DNA of 64,000 nucleotides from Buttiauxella selenatireducens (GCF_031432975.1 NZ_CP133838.1:1-64000); one strand, 5' to 3'. Positions 25,645 to 35,127 are shown, counted from the first letter of the stretch. Notes: generated from the letters alone by a model not told the origin. Numbers and translations are program-made.

Positions 25645-26973
25645 CTACTTCGCTTTCGCCAGATACTGCGCCATCTCTGCTTCCGGCACCATGCCACCGC
25701 CCGTCGCCCAGACGATATGCGTGGCGTTTTGCAATTGCTCAGCAGTGAAGTTGTGCATTTGATGATAGGCCGCGTCGGCACTCACATGCAGAGGGCCTGG
25801 CATACCGGCAAGCGCGGAAGGCTCGAGGCGAATGTTTTCCTCTTCTGCCAGCCAGCCAAGCAGCGTATACATCGTCTGATCTTCAAGGGTATAAAAACCA
25901 TCGAGCAGTCTTTGCATGGCACGCCCAACAAACCCGGATGCACGTCCCACCGCCAGGCCATCGGCAGCGGTAATATTATCAATGCCCAAATCTTGCACGG
26001 AAATCTCATCATGCAGGCCGGTGTAAACCCCCAGCAGCATACAAGGTGAGTGAGTCGGCTCAGCAAACAGGCAGTGAACGTGATCGCCGAACGCCATTTT
26101 CAGGCCAAATGCGACCCCGCCAGGACCACCGCCAACGCCGCACGGCAGGTAAACAAACAGCGGATGCTGTTCATCAACAATGCGCCCCTGCTGCGCGAAC
26201 TGGTCTTTCAGACGCTGACCGGCAACCGAATAGCCCAGGAACAAAGTACGGGAGTTCTCATCGTCGATAAAGAAACAATTAGGGTCGGATTCGGCAGCTT
26301 TACGACCTTGCTCAACGGCGACTCCGTAATCCTGCTCGTACTCCACAACCGTCACGCCATGGCTACGCAGTTTGGCTTTTTTCCAGGCGCGGGCATCCGC
26401 TGACATATGCACGGTGACATTAAACCCAATGCGCGCACTCATAATACCGATAGATAACCCCAGGTTGCCGGTTGAACCTACGGCGATGCTGTACTGGCTA
26501 AAGAAGTCTTTAAATTCAGGCGTCAGCAGCTTGCGGTAGTCATCTTCGGTCGTCAGGAGACCCGCTTCAATCGCCAGTTTTTCGGCATGCGTTAGCACTT
26601 CATAGATCCCGCCACGCGCTTTGATTGAACCGGAAATAGGCAGATGGCTGTCTTTTTTAAGCAGCAACTGGCCGCCTATTTTTTGCTTAAACTCGGTTTC
26701 CAGGCGCTTTTGCATTGCCGGGATCGCGACCAGTTCTGACTCGATAATACCGTTGGTCGCCGCTGTTTCTGGAAACGCCTGCGCCAGATAAGGTGCGAAA
26801 CGTGTCAGGCGAGCATGGGCATCCTGCACATCTTCGCTTGTCAGGCCTACATAAGGTAAGCCCTCGGCAAATGAAGTCGTTTCCGGGTTAAACCAACAGG
26901 TTTCTTTCAGGGCGATTAAATCGCTAACTAGCGGAAATTGTTGAGTTAAAGTATTGATTTCAGCGTTTTTCAT
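25645..26973 (-). CDS. dsdA: D-serine dehydratase (ammonia-lyase)
   Basis: DsdA is a PLP enzyme that deaminates D-serine to pyruvate and ammonia, detoxifying D-serine. The 442-residue product has the PLP lysine in [12 protein letters not shown] (near residue 118), the fold-type II sequence [12 protein letters not shown] and the glycine loop [10 protein letters not shown]. Length equals that of E. coli DsdA. It lies 18 bp after dsdX in the same operon, under the divergent activator DsdC. Confidence 0.98.
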   Translation of the reverse strand: MKNAEINTLTQQFPLVSDLIALKETCWFNPETTSFAEGLPYVGLTSEDVQDAHARLTRFAPYLAQAFPETAATNGIIESELVAIPAMQKRLETEFKQKIGGQLLLKKDSHLPISGSIKARGGIYEVLTHAEKLAIEAGLLTTEDDYRKLLTPEFKDFFSQYSIAVGSTGNLGLSIGIMSARIGFNVTVHMSADARAWKKAKLRSHGVTVVEYEQDYGVAVEQGRKAAESDPNCFFIDDENSRTLFLGYSVAGQRLKDQFAQQGRIVDEQHPLFVYLPCGVGGGPGGVAFGLKMAFGDHVHCLFAEPTHSPCMLLGVYTGLHDEISVQDLGIDNITAADGLAVGRASGFVGRAMQRLLDGFYTLEDQTMYTLLGWLAEEENIRLEPSALAGMPGPLHVSADAAYHQMHNFTAEQLQNATHIVWATGGGMVPEAEMAQYLAKAK

Positions 26974-26991
26974 AAGACAATCTCTTTGCGC

Positions 26992-28329
26992 TTAGATGAT
27001 AAATGAAAGCAGGAACGTCGCGCCCAGTGCCAGTAAAGAGGCGATAAATGTCGCCGTTGTATAGTATTTAAATGTTTCGTTGAGTGTTGCGCCGCAATAT
27101 TGCTTCACCAGCCAGAACAGTGAATCCGTGACGATGGTGCAGCCAATCGCGCCGGAGCCGATAGCAATCGTAATAATTTCCGGGCTGACGTTGGGATAGA
27201 GCGGCAGCATCGGTGCCACAATCGCGGTTGCTCCCATCATTGCGACCGTTGCAGAGCCTACGGCGGCATGCAGAATCAGTGCAACCAGCCATGCCAGCAG
27301 AATCGGGTGCATATGCAAATTGGAGAGCAGCACCGCCAGAGAATCCGCAAGACCACTGGTTTTCAGGATGGCGTTAAACGCCCCACCTGCACCGATAATC
27401 AACAAAATGTTGGCGATAGAACCAAAGCCATTTTCCGTATGGGTTAACAGCTGGCTCATGCCGATATGCTGACGTAACCCGAGGACGTAATAGGCCACAA
27501 ACACCGCAATAAACATGGCTGTTATTGGGTTGCCGATAAACTCCAGCACGGTATACAACGTCCCGCCTTTCGCCATATTCAACTCGGCGAGCGTTTTGAT
27601 CAGCATCAGGCCAATCGGCAGCAATATTGTAAACAGTGTCGCGCCTAACGATGGCAGCGTTTCCTCTTTACGGACTTTCAGGTCTGAAAATTCAGCGGGT
27701 ACTGCTTTAAATGGCAGGCGATTGCCGACAATTTTCAGGAACAGTGGCCCGCCGACTAACGATGCGGTTAAACCTACCAGTAAGCCGTACACAATCACCG
27801 TACCGACATCTGCGCCCAATTTGTTGGTAACAAACATGGCGGCCGGATGAGGTGGAACCACGCAATGCACGGCCATTAACGCGGTACATAACGGGATAGC
27901 CAGTTTCAGCAGGGAGGTGTTGGTCTTTTTCGCGATAGAAAATGCCAGTGGGATCAGAAGAACCACGCCGACTTCAACGAACAGCGTAATACCGCAAATC
28001 AACCCCACCAAAACCATGATGACATCAGCAGACAACCAGCGGCAACGCTGCAAAGCCAGGCCAATTCGTTCAGCCCCGCCAGACACTTCCATCATCTTCC
28101 CAAGAATCGTACCAAGGCCAATGACCGCTGCAAGAAAGCCCAATGTGCTGCCGATGCCGCTTTCGATGGAATTCACCATATCCAGCGGGCTCATGCCCAT
28201 CATTGTGCCGACAAAAAAACTGGCCAACAGCAAGGCAAGGAAAGGGTGAAACTTCAGTTTGACAATGGTAAAGACGATTAAAATTATGCTGCTTAGCAGC
28301 GTTCCCACAACCCAAATCTGAGATTCCAT
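26992..28329 (-). CDS. dsdX: D-serine transporter DsdX
   Basis: DsdX is an inner-membrane permease of the gluconate:H+ symporter family that takes up D-serine. The 445-residue product has about 12 membrane segments with typical stretches LALLLASFFVGTMMGM, CGITLFVEVGVVLLIP and TDSLFWLVKQYCGATLNE. The frame extends 159 bp further upstream. ATG 28329 has GAGGTGGG just before it and gives MESQIWVVGTLL, matching E. coli MHSQIWVVSTLL, so this start is firm. It is the first gene of dsdXA. Confidence 0.97.
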   Translation of the reverse strand: MESQIWVVGTLLSSIILIVFTIVKLKFHPFLALLLASFFVGTMMGMSPLDMVNSIESGIGSTLGFLAAVIGLGTILGKMMEVSGGAERIGLALQRCRWLSADVIMVLVGLICGITLFVEVGVVLLIPLAFSIAKKTNTSLLKLAIPLCTALMAVHCVVPPHPAAMFVTNKLGADVGTVIVYGLLVGLTASLVGGPLFLKIVGNRLPFKAVPAEFSDLKVRKEETLPSLGATLFTILLPIGLMLIKTLAELNMAKGGTLYTVLEFIGNPITAMFIAVFVAYYVLGLRQHIGMSQLLTHTENGFGSIANILLIIGAGGAFNAILKTSGLADSLAVLLSNLHMHPILLAWLVALILHAAVGSATVAMMGATAIVAPMLPLYPNVSPEIITIAIGSGAIGCTIVTDSLFWLVKQYCGATLNETFKYYTTATFIASLLALGATFLLSFII

Positions 28330-28554
28330 ACCCACCTCGTTCTGCGATTTATCTGCGGCTATTGGACAAAAATTGCTCCTGGCTGACAAACGATATAAAT
28401 GGCATTTCACATGAGCCAGATTGAGCCAAAAGAGTGATTCAGGTTGAAAATCGGGGTGTAAATTTGATTTTGGTTCGACTTTTCGCATCTTAAAACGACG
28501 TTTTCAGGCGCATCTTTTACAATGCCGCCATGATTTATCTCTCTGGAAAGCACA
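28330..28554. promoter_or_regulatory. Divergent dsdX-dsdC control region
   Basis: The 225 bp between the divergent dsdX and dsdC starts must carry both promoters and the DsdC binding site. I see AT-rich stretches but no site I can assign with confidence. CRP also acts here in E. coli. Confidence 0.5.
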
Positions 28555-29478
28555 ATGGATCCGATTCGCGAAGTCCGAAATCGCTTACTTAATGGTTGGC
28601 AGCTATCAAAACTCTACACTTTTGAAGTCGCTGCCCGGCATCAATCCTTCGCATTGGCGGCAGAAGAGCTTTCTCTAAGCTCAAGCGCAGTCAGCCACCG
28701 AATTAATCAGCTTGAGCAGGAGTTGGGAATTCAGTTGTTTGTGCGCTCGCACCGCAAAGTGGAGTTAACACATGAAGGAAAACGGGTTTTCTGGGCGCTG
28801 AAATCTTCTCTGGATACGCTAAATCAGGAGATCCTGGATATCAAAAACCAGGAGCTGTCTGGTCTACTGACCATTTACTCGCGTCCTTCCGTTGCCCAGT
28901 GCTGGTTGGTTCCGATTCTTGGGGATTTTACGCGGCGCTATCCGTCTATTTCACTGACCATTCTCACTGGCAACGAGAACGTGAATCTGCAACGCGCAGG
29001 CATTGATTTAGCACTTTATTTTGACGATGCGCCTTCATCGCAGTTAACACATCATTTTCTGATGGATGAATCTATCCTGCCGGTGTGCAGTCCTGAATAC
29101 GCGCAACAATTTGAATTAAAAGATAAACCTGCGCATCTACGCAATTGCACGTTGTTGCATGACAGACAAGCATGGAGCAATGATTCCGGTACGGACGAAT
29201 GGCACAGTTGGGCGCAGCATTTTTCGGTCCCGTTACCTTCATCTTCAGGCATCGGTTTTGATCGCTCAGATTTAGCGGTGATTGCGGCCGTGAACCAGGT
29301 CGGTGTGGCGATGGGACGAAAAAGACTGGTGCAAAAACGCCTGGATCGCGGCGAGTTGGTTGCCCCATTTGGGGAAATGACGCTGAAATGCCATCAGCAT
29401 TACTACGCCACCACGCTGCCTGGACGGCAATGGCCGAAAATTGAAGCGTTTATCCAGTGGCTTCAATCACACGTATGA
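28555..29478 (+). CDS. dsdC: D-serine operon activator DsdC
   Basis: DsdC is the LysR-type activator of dsdXA, responsive to D-serine. The 307-residue product has the helix-turn-helix FEVAARHQSFALAAEELSLSSSAVSHRINQLE (about residues 23-54) and an effector domain almost identical in pattern to E. coli DsdC, including HDRQAWSNDSGTDEWHSWAQH. The start MDPIREVRNRLLNGWQLSK matches E. coli MEPLREIRNRLLNGWQLSK. It is divergent from dsdX. Confidence 0.97.
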   Translation: MDPIREVRNRLLNGWQLSKLYTFEVAARHQSFALAAEELSLSSSAVSHRINQLEQELGIQLFVRSHRKVELTHEGKRVFWALKSSLDTLNQEILDIKNQELSGLLTIYSRPSVAQCWLVPILGDFTRRYPSISLTILTGNENVNLQRAGIDLALYFDDAPSSQLTHHFLMDESILPVCSPEYAQQFELKDKPAHLRNCTLLHDRQAWSNDSGTDEWHSWAQHFSVPLPSSSGIGFDRSDLAVIAAVNQVGVAMGRKRLVQKRLDRGELVAPFGEMTLKCHQHYYATTLPGRQWPKIEAFIQWLQSHV

Positions 29479-29556
29479 TTTTTAGTTGCCGTTTCTCATG
29501 AAATTATGTATTTTTATGCAATTAAAGTGCATAAATAATTTTATTGGGAGCGTCAT

Positions 29557-30336
29557 ATGTTCAGGATGTTAGCAAAATCAGTTGTTTTAGCAGGATGCCT
29601 TGCTTCTACCGTTCTCACTTCTGCCTGGGCCGCACAGCAGACTTATGTGGTCGGTTCTGGTGGGACCTACCGCCCGTTTGAATTTGAAAACAGCCAAAAG
29701 CAGCTTGAAGGTTTCGATATCGACATCATCAAAGCCATCGCTAAAGCCGAAGGTTTTGATATCAAATTGGTTAATACGCCGTGGGAAGGGATTTTTGCCA
29801 CCCTGAATTCAGGCGATCGCGACATTATTATTTCAGGCATCACCATTACTGATAAACGTAAAGCGATGGTCGATTTCTCGGCTCCTTACTTCCCGGCTGA
29901 GCAATCCATCGTCGTGCCGAATGATTCCAGTGTCGATTCAGTTAACGCGTTGAAAGGCAAGAAAGTCGGCGTGGTGAACTCAAGCGCGGGCGATACCGTG
30001 GTATCCGAAACACTGGGTAAAAACAGCACCGACATCAAACGTTTTGATAATACGCCGCTGATGCTTCAGGAGCTGGCTGAAAATGGCATTGATGCTGCGG
30101 TCGGTGACGTTGGCGTGGTGAAGTACTACATCAAATCCCATCCGGATAAAGCGCTGAAAGCGGTCAAAGATGACAAGTTTGAACGCCAGTATTTCGGTAT
30201 TGCCGTCGCGAAAGATAACCAGGAGTTACTGGGTAAAATCAACTCCGGCTTGAAGAAAATCGTAGCTGACGGGACTTACGCAAAAATCTATTCCACCTGG
30301 TTTGATAGCAACGTTCCAACTCTCCCCGCTGAATAA
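29557..30336 (+). CDS. Polar amino acid ABC transporter, periplasmic binding protein
   Basis: This is a family 3 solute-binding protein of 259 residues. A signal peptide ends near STVLTSAWAA. The mature protein starts QQTYVVGSGGTYRPFEFEN. The conserved ligand-binding segments are GFDIDIIKAIAKAEG, ITITDKRKAMVDFSAPYF (with the arginine that usually binds the alpha-carboxylate) and VGVVNSSAGDTVV. It heads a three-gene transporter operon just downstream of dsdC. The exact amino acid is not readable from sequence. Confidence 0.92.
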   Translation: MFRMLAKSVVLAGCLASTVLTSAWAAQQTYVVGSGGTYRPFEFENSQKQLEGFDIDIIKAIAKAEGFDIKLVNTPWEGIFATLNSGDRDIIISGITITDKRKAMVDFSAPYFPAEQSIVVPNDSSVDSVNALKGKKVGVVNSSAGDTVVSETLGKNSTDIKRFDNTPLMLQELAENGIDAAVGDVGVVKYYIKSHPDKALKAVKDDKFERQYFGIAVAKDNQELLGKINSGLKKIVADGTYAKIYSTWFDSNVPTLPAE

Positions 30337-30379
30337 TTTTGGATGACTCGGGGCCTGTCTGGCCCCAACAAGGATAGGT

Positions 30380-31144
30380 ATGACCGGATTTCGCTGGGAG
30401 ATAATCTCAGAATACGCGCCGCTATTTATGCAAGGCGCGCTCATGACCATCAAATGCACCATCATCTGTGTCATTTTGGGTACCACCTGGGGTTTATTAC
30501 TTGGCCTGGGTCGAATGGCGCATGCCGAAGATGGCCCGTGGAAACAGGTGCTGCGCTACGCAGTACAGTGGCCGGTGCGCATTTACGTGAGCGCCTTCCG
30601 TGGGACGCCGCTGTTTGTGCAAATCATGGTGGTTCACTTCGCGCTGGTGCCGCTATTCATCAACCCGCGTGATGGGATGTTGGTCAGCAGTGGGCTGATG
30701 TCGGTGGATTTTGCCCGCGAACTGCGGTCTGAATATGGTGCATTCCTGTCGTGCGTGGTCGCGATAACGCTGAATGCCGGGGCGTATGTTTCTGAGATTT
30801 TCCGTGCGGGCATTCAGTCAATCGACAAAGGCCAGATGGAAGCATCGCGCGCGCTGGGAATGGGCTGGGGCAAAACGATGCGCAAAGTTATTTTGCCGCA
30901 GGCGTTCCGCCGCATCCTGCCTCCACTTGGCAATAATGCCATCGCCATTGTGAAGGATTCTTCGTTGGCTTCAGCGATTGGCCTGGCGGATTTGGCTTAC
31001 GCAGCACGTACCGTTTCTGGCGCTTATGCGACGTATTGGGAACCTTACCTGACAATCTCATTGGTTTATTGGGTATTAACATTCCTGCTCTCGCTGATGG
31101 TGCAACACATGGAAAAGAGGCTTGGCAAAAGTGATTCACATTAA
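30380..31144 (+). CDS. Polar amino acid ABC transporter, permease
   Basis: This is an inner-membrane permease of the HisMQ/GlnP type, 254 residues, with about five or six membrane helices. The EAA loop that contacts the ATPase is clear in [34 protein letters not shown]. Only one permease gene is present, so it probably works as a homodimer. It starts 43 bp after the binding-protein gene and overlaps the ATPase gene by 14 bp. Confidence 0.92.
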   Translation: MTGFRWEIISEYAPLFMQGALMTIKCTIICVILGTTWGLLLGLGRMAHAEDGPWKQVLRYAVQWPVRIYVSAFRGTPLFVQIMVVHFALVPLFINPRDGMLVSSGLMSVDFARELRSEYGAFLSCVVAITLNAGAYVSEIFRAGIQSIDKGQMEASRALGMGWGKTMRKVILPQAFRRILPPLGNNAIAIVKDSSLASAIGLADLAYAARTVSGAYATYWEPYLTISLVYWVLTFLLSLMVQHMEKRLGKSDSH

Positions 31145-31853
31145 TGATTTACAGAAACAATTTGGCAAAACTCATGTGCTGCGTGGTATTTCATGTGATA
31201 TCGCGCCACAGGAAGTGGTGTGCGTGATTGGCCCGTCGGGTTCAGGTAAAAGTACTTTTTTACGTTGCCTGAACGCGCTGGAAAAACCGGATGGCGGTGA
31301 AGTGGTGGTGAACGGTTTTGCGGTTCACGATCCGAAAACGAACCTCAATACCCTGCGTTCCGGTGTGGGGATGGTCTTTCAGCGCTTTAATTTGTTCCCG
31401 CATATGACGGTGCTGGAAAACCTGACGATGGCGCCGATGTCGCTTAAAGGTTTGTCGAAAGCTGAAGCGGTTTCGCGTGCGGAAAAACTACTGCAAAAAG
31501 TGGGGCTGATAGACAAAATTGATGCCTGGCCATCGAGCCTTTCTGGTGGACAACAGCAGCGTGTGGCGATTGCGCGTGCGCTGGCAATGGAGCCGTCGAT
31601 CATTCTGTTTGATGAACCGACCTCAGCACTCGACCCGGAGTTAGTGGGTGAAGTGTTGGCGGTGATGAAGCAACTGGCGCTGGAAGGCATGACGATGGTT
31701 ATCGTTACCCACGAAATGGGTTTTGCCCGTGAAGTTGCCGATCGTGTGGTGTTTATCGACCAGGGCGTGATTCAGGAACAGGGGCCACCGTCGCAACTGT
31801 TTAACAATCCGACCAATCCGCGTACCAAAGAGTTTTTGAGTAAGGTGCTTTAA
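31131..31853 (+). CDS. Polar amino acid ABC transporter, ATP-binding protein
   Basis: This ATPase of the GlnQ/HisP family has about 240 residues. It shows Walker [11 protein letters not shown]-loop [10 protein letters not shown], signature [15 protein letters not shown], Walker [13 protein letters not shown] and switch histidine [11 protein letters not shown] start at 31122 would be only 1 nt after AGAGG. The GTG at 31131 has ideal spacing and yields [13 protein letters not shown], so I choose it. It energises the preceding permease. Confidence 0.92.
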   Translation: MIHINDLQKQFGKTHVLRGISCDIAPQEVVCVIGPSGSGKSTFLRCLNALEKPDGGEVVVNGFAVHDPKTNLNTLRSGVGMVFQRFNLFPHMTVLENLTMAPMSLKGLSKAEAVSRAEKLLQKVGLIDKIDAWPSSLSGGQQQRVAIARALAMEPSIILFDEPTSALDPELVGEVLAVMKQLALEGMTMVIVTHEMGFAREVADRVVFIDQGVIQEQGPPSQLFNNPTNPRTKEFLSKVL

Positions 31854-31898
31854 TTTTCGTTCGCTTTCAGGGCAGCCCCTTAGCCCGTTCTCAATTTT

Positions 31899-31935
31899 GC
31901 TGCCCAATTTTGCATTCTGTTATTGGGCAGCTTTT
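31899..31935. terminator. Bidirectional terminator between the ABC operon and emrD
   Basis: GCTGCCCAAT pairs with ATTGGGCAGC and is followed by TTTTTTT on the plus strand. It sits 45 bp after the ATPase stop and just past the convergent emrD stop. Confidence 0.75.
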
Positions 31936-31941
31936 TTTGCT

Positions 31942-33126
31942 TTAGATAGTCTGTTCACTTTGCTGGAATTTATGCGCAAGCGGCAGCCAGCAGAACAAAA
32001 TCATCACGCCCATGGCGGTCATTAACATGCCGAGGCTGAATTGCCCGGTTTGTGGCAGCAGGGCAGAAAACCACGCCATCGCCCCAGAACCAATGTTTTG
32101 CAACCCACCCACTAACGCGCCCGCGGTCCCTGCCAGGAACGGGAATGGCTCCATCGCGCCACTGGTTGCCAGCGGGAATAGCATCCCGGCACCGAAGAAA
32201 AATAGCGCCGCAGGCACCAGCAGTGTCCAGATATTCATGAAACCGAGCCAGCCTGGGATCCACATCAGGATGCCCGCAATAAGGCAGCTCAAAACCGCCT
32301 GCCACATCAGCGATGAAAAACGGGCATTTTGTCGACCTGCGTACCACGAACCAAAAAATGCCGCCGGAATCGGCAGAATAAACAGAATGCTGACGACAAC
32401 ACCGTTTAGCCCCAGCACGCCGCCCATTAAAACGCCGGAGCAGGCTTCAAAGACCGCCACGCCAGCAAGGCCGCCCACCAACATGAGCAAGTAGCAGTTA
32501 AACGAGCCGCTGCCCAGCAGTGCTTTGTAGCTCGCGACCAGGCGTTGAGGTTTGGCCTGAACGGGTCGAGTTTCTGGCAGCCAGCGCAGCATGCAGATCG
32601 CGACAATAATACACAGCACCAGCAGGAAGCCGTAGCAGGTGCGCCAGCCCCAAATGGAATCGAGCATGCCTCCAATCACCGGTGCAATGAGCGGACTGAC
32701 AAGGATCCCCATATTTAACAAACTATTAGCCTGGCGAAGCGATGCCCCTTCGTACAAATCGCGTGGCATGGTTCGCGCCATGACGCCCGCAACACCGGTT
32801 CCCATCCCCTGCAATGCGCTGGCAATCACCAGTGCGGTCAAATTGGTGGTAAACAGCGCCCACACTGTCGCGAGCATAAAGATGCTCATACCCGCCAGAA
32901 TGACCGGACGGCGGCCAATGCGGTCTGAAATCGGCCCGTAGAAAAGCTGCGATACGCCATAGGTCAGCAAATAGGCTGCCATCACGCGTTGGATCGCGCC
33001 GTTGCGAACACCAAAGTCGTGAGCCATATCGGGAATAGATGGAATATAAATGGTTTGCGTCATCTGCCCGACGGCAACCAGAAGAATTAACATCATCAGC
33101 AGGTGAATGTTGGCTAATTTTTTCAT
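31942..33126 (-). CDS. emrD: Multidrug efflux MFS transporter EmrD
   Basis: EmrD is a 12-helix proton-driven exporter of amphipathic compounds, implicated in E. coli in resistance to uncouplers and detergents. The 394-residue product equals E. coli EmrD in length and matches it throughout, with LLVAVGQMTQTIYIPSIPDM in TM1, the motif A loop GPISDRIGRRPVILAG, and GAGMLFPLATSGAMEPFPF in the second half. It lies next to tisB as in E. coli. Confidence 0.97.
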   Translation of the reverse strand: MKKLANIHLLMMLILLVAVGQMTQTIYIPSIPDMAHDFGVRNGAIQRVMAAYLLTYGVSQLFYGPISDRIGRRPVILAGMSIFMLATVWALFTTNLTALVIASALQGMGTGVAGVMARTMPRDLYEGASLRQANSLLNMGILVSPLIAPVIGGMLDSIWGWRTCYGFLLVLCIIVAICMLRWLPETRPVQAKPQRLVASYKALLGSGSFNCYLLMLVGGLAGVAVFEACSGVLMGGVLGLNGVVVSILFILPIPAAFFGSWYAGRQNARFSSLMWQAVLSCLIAGILMWIPGWLGFMNIWTLLVPAALFFFGAGMLFPLATSGAMEPFPFLAGTAGALVGGLQNIGSGAMAWFSALLPQTGQFSLGMLMTAMGVMILFCWLPLAHKFQQSEQTI

Positions 33127-33324
33127 TGTCTCAGGTGCGTTGTAGGGGTTTATGTGCCAATGGTCAGTGTATAAATCTAACTGTTTCTAAAAATCGAGAG
33201 GAATCTACCACAAAAAGACAATGAAGCCATATGGTGTAATGCTTTTTGAGCGGGGATTTAATGGCAGCTTTTAAAGCCTGAACGGCAATTTTTGTTGCCA
33301 GCGAAACGGCAGTTGAAATTTATT

Positions 33325-33353
33325 AAAAGGAGGCGGTTTCCCGCCTCCTTTTG
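33325..33353 (-). terminator. Terminator of tisB
   Basis: On the minus strand AAAAGGAGGCGG and CCGCCTCCTTTT form a perfect stem with a short loop, 22 bp after the tisB stop codon, and end in a T-rich stretch. Confidence 0.85.
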
Positions 33354-33374
33354 ATGCGACTTGAAGGTCATGAA

Positions 33375-33464
33375 TTACTTGAAGTATTTCATGGCAACCT
33401 CAAGCAGTTGCAACAACGCAACCATGAGTTTCAGAAACAGAATAGCCAGTTCCATCAAGCCCAT
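33375..33464 (-). CDS. tisB: SOS-induced membrane toxin TisB
   Basis: This is a 29-residue hydrophobic amphipathic peptide (MGLMELAILFLKLM, then VALLQLLEVAMKYFK), the same length as E. coli TisB with the same residue pattern, including the two internal charged positions and the final KY-F/L-K. Such peptides insert in the inner membrane and dissipate the proton motive force, favouring persister formation. AGGAG lies eight bases before the ATG. A LexA box lies upstream at 33667-33686 and a divergent IstR antitoxin RNA gene at about 33790. Confidence 0.93.
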   Translation of the reverse strand: MGLMELAILFLKLMVALLQLLEVAMKYFK

Positions 33465-33540
33465 ACGCTTTCTCCTGTGGCCAGGAGCACTGTCAGCCGA
33501 CGCGCCTTTCCGCTGCCTGTAGTCTGCTGAATTTGTTGAA

Positions 33541-33554
33541 GTTACGTGGCGTGC
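33541..33554 (-). promoter_or_regulatory. IstR pairing site in the tisB leader
   Basis: The plus-strand sequence GTTACGTGGCGTGC is nearly identical to IstR positions 33796-33809 (GTTGCGTGGTGTGC). The two differences both give G-U pairs with the tisB mRNA, so the 14-nt duplex is preserved. In E. coli IstR-1 pairs at a similar upstream site to block the ribosome standby site. Confidence 0.75.
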
Positions 33555-33666
33555 TCCTTCGAGGTTAAGGCACTGACGGCACCACCCGTTTCAGCCAGGA
33601 CTTGTATTCCGCGGCGAATTGCGGCCTCAGAGCGCATCACTTTCAACACAGTCAGTATAAATGTTT

Positions 33667-33686
33667 TACTGTATAAAAAAACAGTA
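33667..33686. promoter_or_regulatory. LexA box upstream of tisB
   Basis: TACTGTATAAAAAAACAGTA is a perfect SOS box: CTGT-N8-ACAG with flanking TA/TA. It lies about 200 bp before the tisB start on the strand-appropriate side and about 100 bp before istR. Confidence 0.92.
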
Positions 33687-33789
33687 TTTTGATGAAAATG
33701 CGAGCATCTTCCCAGGCAGAGAATTTATGGTGTGCTTAAATTAACAGCAAGTGTTTGCGCGGCTATAGGTTTCGTCGTATATTCTGAGG

Positions 33790-33887
33790 GTTGATGTTGC
33801 GTGGTGTGCGAAGCAGCAAATGCGCCAAAAGCACTAAGCAGTAAAAACAAAAGACCTCGCCTCACCAGCGGGGTTTTTTGTTTTTGG
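33790..33887 (+). ncRNA. istR: IstR antitoxin small RNA
   Basis: A promoter TTGCGC (33755-33760), 17-bp spacer, TATATT (33778-33783) precedes a transcript start near 33790 that begins GTTGATG, as E. coli IstR-1 begins GTTGACA. The RNA carries the tisB-complementary stretch at 33796-33809 and ends with a terminator in which ACCTCGC pairs with GCGGGGT, followed by TTTTTTG. It is divergent from tisB. The ends are estimated. Confidence 0.82.
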
Positions 33888-33939
33888 TGATGGGGTTTTT
33901 AGGTGAGGAAAAAGATACGCGCTGCCCACCCTTCAATAA

Positions 33940-34236
33940 TTAGTTAGAGAATCCTCGCGGAACAGCCTGCCCAAAACCATCGCCACTGTCAGTGCTGTTA
34001 TCCATTCTGCCTCTGGCTTCTAGCCTTTCTGCCCGCATTTGTTCGCTAATCGCCTTGCGCTGTTCCGGGGTTAAATTTTCACGGTTGTTGAGGGGATCGA
34101 GCTGTTGCGAGCGCATAAACTCGTCGGTTTCGGTTGGACCATACGTACGATGCCCGTCATAGCCTGAGGTATCCCTCGAAGCGCAGCCAAGAATGGCGAA
34201 CGGGATAAGCAATAACAGAGCAAATTTGTAAGCCAT
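33940..34236 (-). CDS. Small putative lipoprotein
   Basis: This is a 98-residue lipoprotein of no family I can name. MAYKFALLLLIPFAILGCAS gives a signal peptide with lipobox AILGC (Cys 18). The mature part is hydrophilic, rich in Arg, Gln and Glu (TPEQRKAISEQMRAERLEARGR), with a Gly/Ser/Asp tail. ATG 34236 has AGGA before it; the frame is open to 34341 but that start lacks a signal peptide. It is divergent from the DUF5666 gene by about 200 bp. Confidence 0.72.
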   Translation of the reverse strand: MAYKFALLLLIPFAILGCASRDTSGYDGHRTYGPTETDEFMRSQQLDPLNNRENLTPEQRKAISEQMRAERLEARGRMDNSTDSGDGFGQAVPRGFSN

Positions 34237-34434
34237 ATTTTTTCCTGAGCCAGCACGATGGATATCGAATTCACGCAGCGTATCACGATAGTTTAGCTGC
34301 GACTGTCTGGCGTCACACGATTCGACGAAATCTTTAAACACACTCTTTCACTCCACTTTCCTCCCCAGTCTTCATTTGCGAATTACCCTTAATGAGCGTG
34401 CTAATTATTCATCTACTGAATACTGGAGAGAGAC

Positions 34435-35052
34435 ATGATAAAGCATCGTTTTTCCGCATTATTGCTCAGTGCTCTGTTGCTGAGTGCGGGGGCTGTGGCG
34501 GCTCAGTCTGATAATGTTATTAGGCCAATTCGTGGAATCATTGATTCGGTGAATGGAAATGAGGTCACAATTACCACCCGGCAGGGGGAGAAGCTCGAGG
34601 TGGCTTTGACGGACAAAACCAAGGTGAATAGCGTCAGCAAGGCCAACATCAGCGACATCAAGCCGGATAGTTTTATCGGCACGGCTGCCGTGCAGCAGGC
34701 CGATGGCTCGCTGAAAGCGTTGGAGGTACACGTGTTTTCGCCAGACTTACGTGGCTCAGGTGAAGGGTTTAATCCCTTTGAATCTGCAGACGGCAACGTC
34801 AACACGATGACGAACGGTACGGTTGGCAAACTGGTGAATAGCAATGGCCGCACCATGACGGTGAAGGTTAAAGACCAGGAGAAAACGGTGATAGTTCCTG
34901 ACGATGTTCCCGTTGTTTTGATTACCCCAGGAATGCGGAACCTGCTGCAACCCGGTACCAAAGTGGTGCTGCATGCCGTGAAAGACGATAAAGGCCAAGT
35001 GGTGGCGCGGGGTATTTCTGCGGGCAAAGACGGGCTGACGCCGCCGATGTGA
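34435..35052 (+). CDS. Periplasmic DUF5666-like protein
   Basis: A 205-residue exported protein with signal peptide MIKHRFSALLLSALLLSAGAVAAQ. Two beta-rich OB-like repeats follow, each with a phrase of the type GIIDSVNGNEVTITTRQGEKLEVALTD and GTVGKLVNSNGRTMTVKVKDQEKTVIVPD, then ITPGMRNLLQPGTKVVLHAVKDDKGQVVA. This resembles DUF5666 domains, whose role is unknown. GAGAGA precedes the ATG. It is convergent with yiaD; a GC hairpin at 35082-35106 lies between them. Confidence 0.75.
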   Translation: MIKHRFSALLLSALLLSAGAVAAQSDNVIRPIRGIIDSVNGNEVTITTRQGEKLEVALTDKTKVNSVSKANISDIKPDSFIGTAAVQQADGSLKALEVHVFSPDLRGSGEGFNPFESADGNVNTMTNGTVGKLVNSNGRTMTVKVKDQEKTVIVPDDVPVVLITPGMRNLLQPGTKVVLHAVKDDKGQVVARGISAGKDGLTPPM

Positions 35053-35081
35053 GTTTTGCCGTTTGTGTTGGACTCAATAGC

Positions 35082-35106
35082 ATTGCCCCGGGAGGTTCCC
35101 GGGGCG
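35082..35106. terminator. GC-rich hairpin between convergent genes
   Basis: GCCCCGGGA and TCCCGGGGC form a perfect stem with a GGT loop between the DUF5666 gene and yiaD. No long T-run follows on the plus strand, so terminator function is likely but not certain. Confidence 0.55.
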
Positions 35107-35127
35107 CGAGCGCATCAATTCTAATGA

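Noticed and set aside
25176-25748. Reading frames of 190 and 125 residues with a 12-residue repeat (GERELFGFLPLQ)
   Set aside because: They arise only because the 36-bp intergenic repeat is a multiple of three. Two frames are open at once, neither has a ribosome binding site, and the repeat is palindromic DNA.
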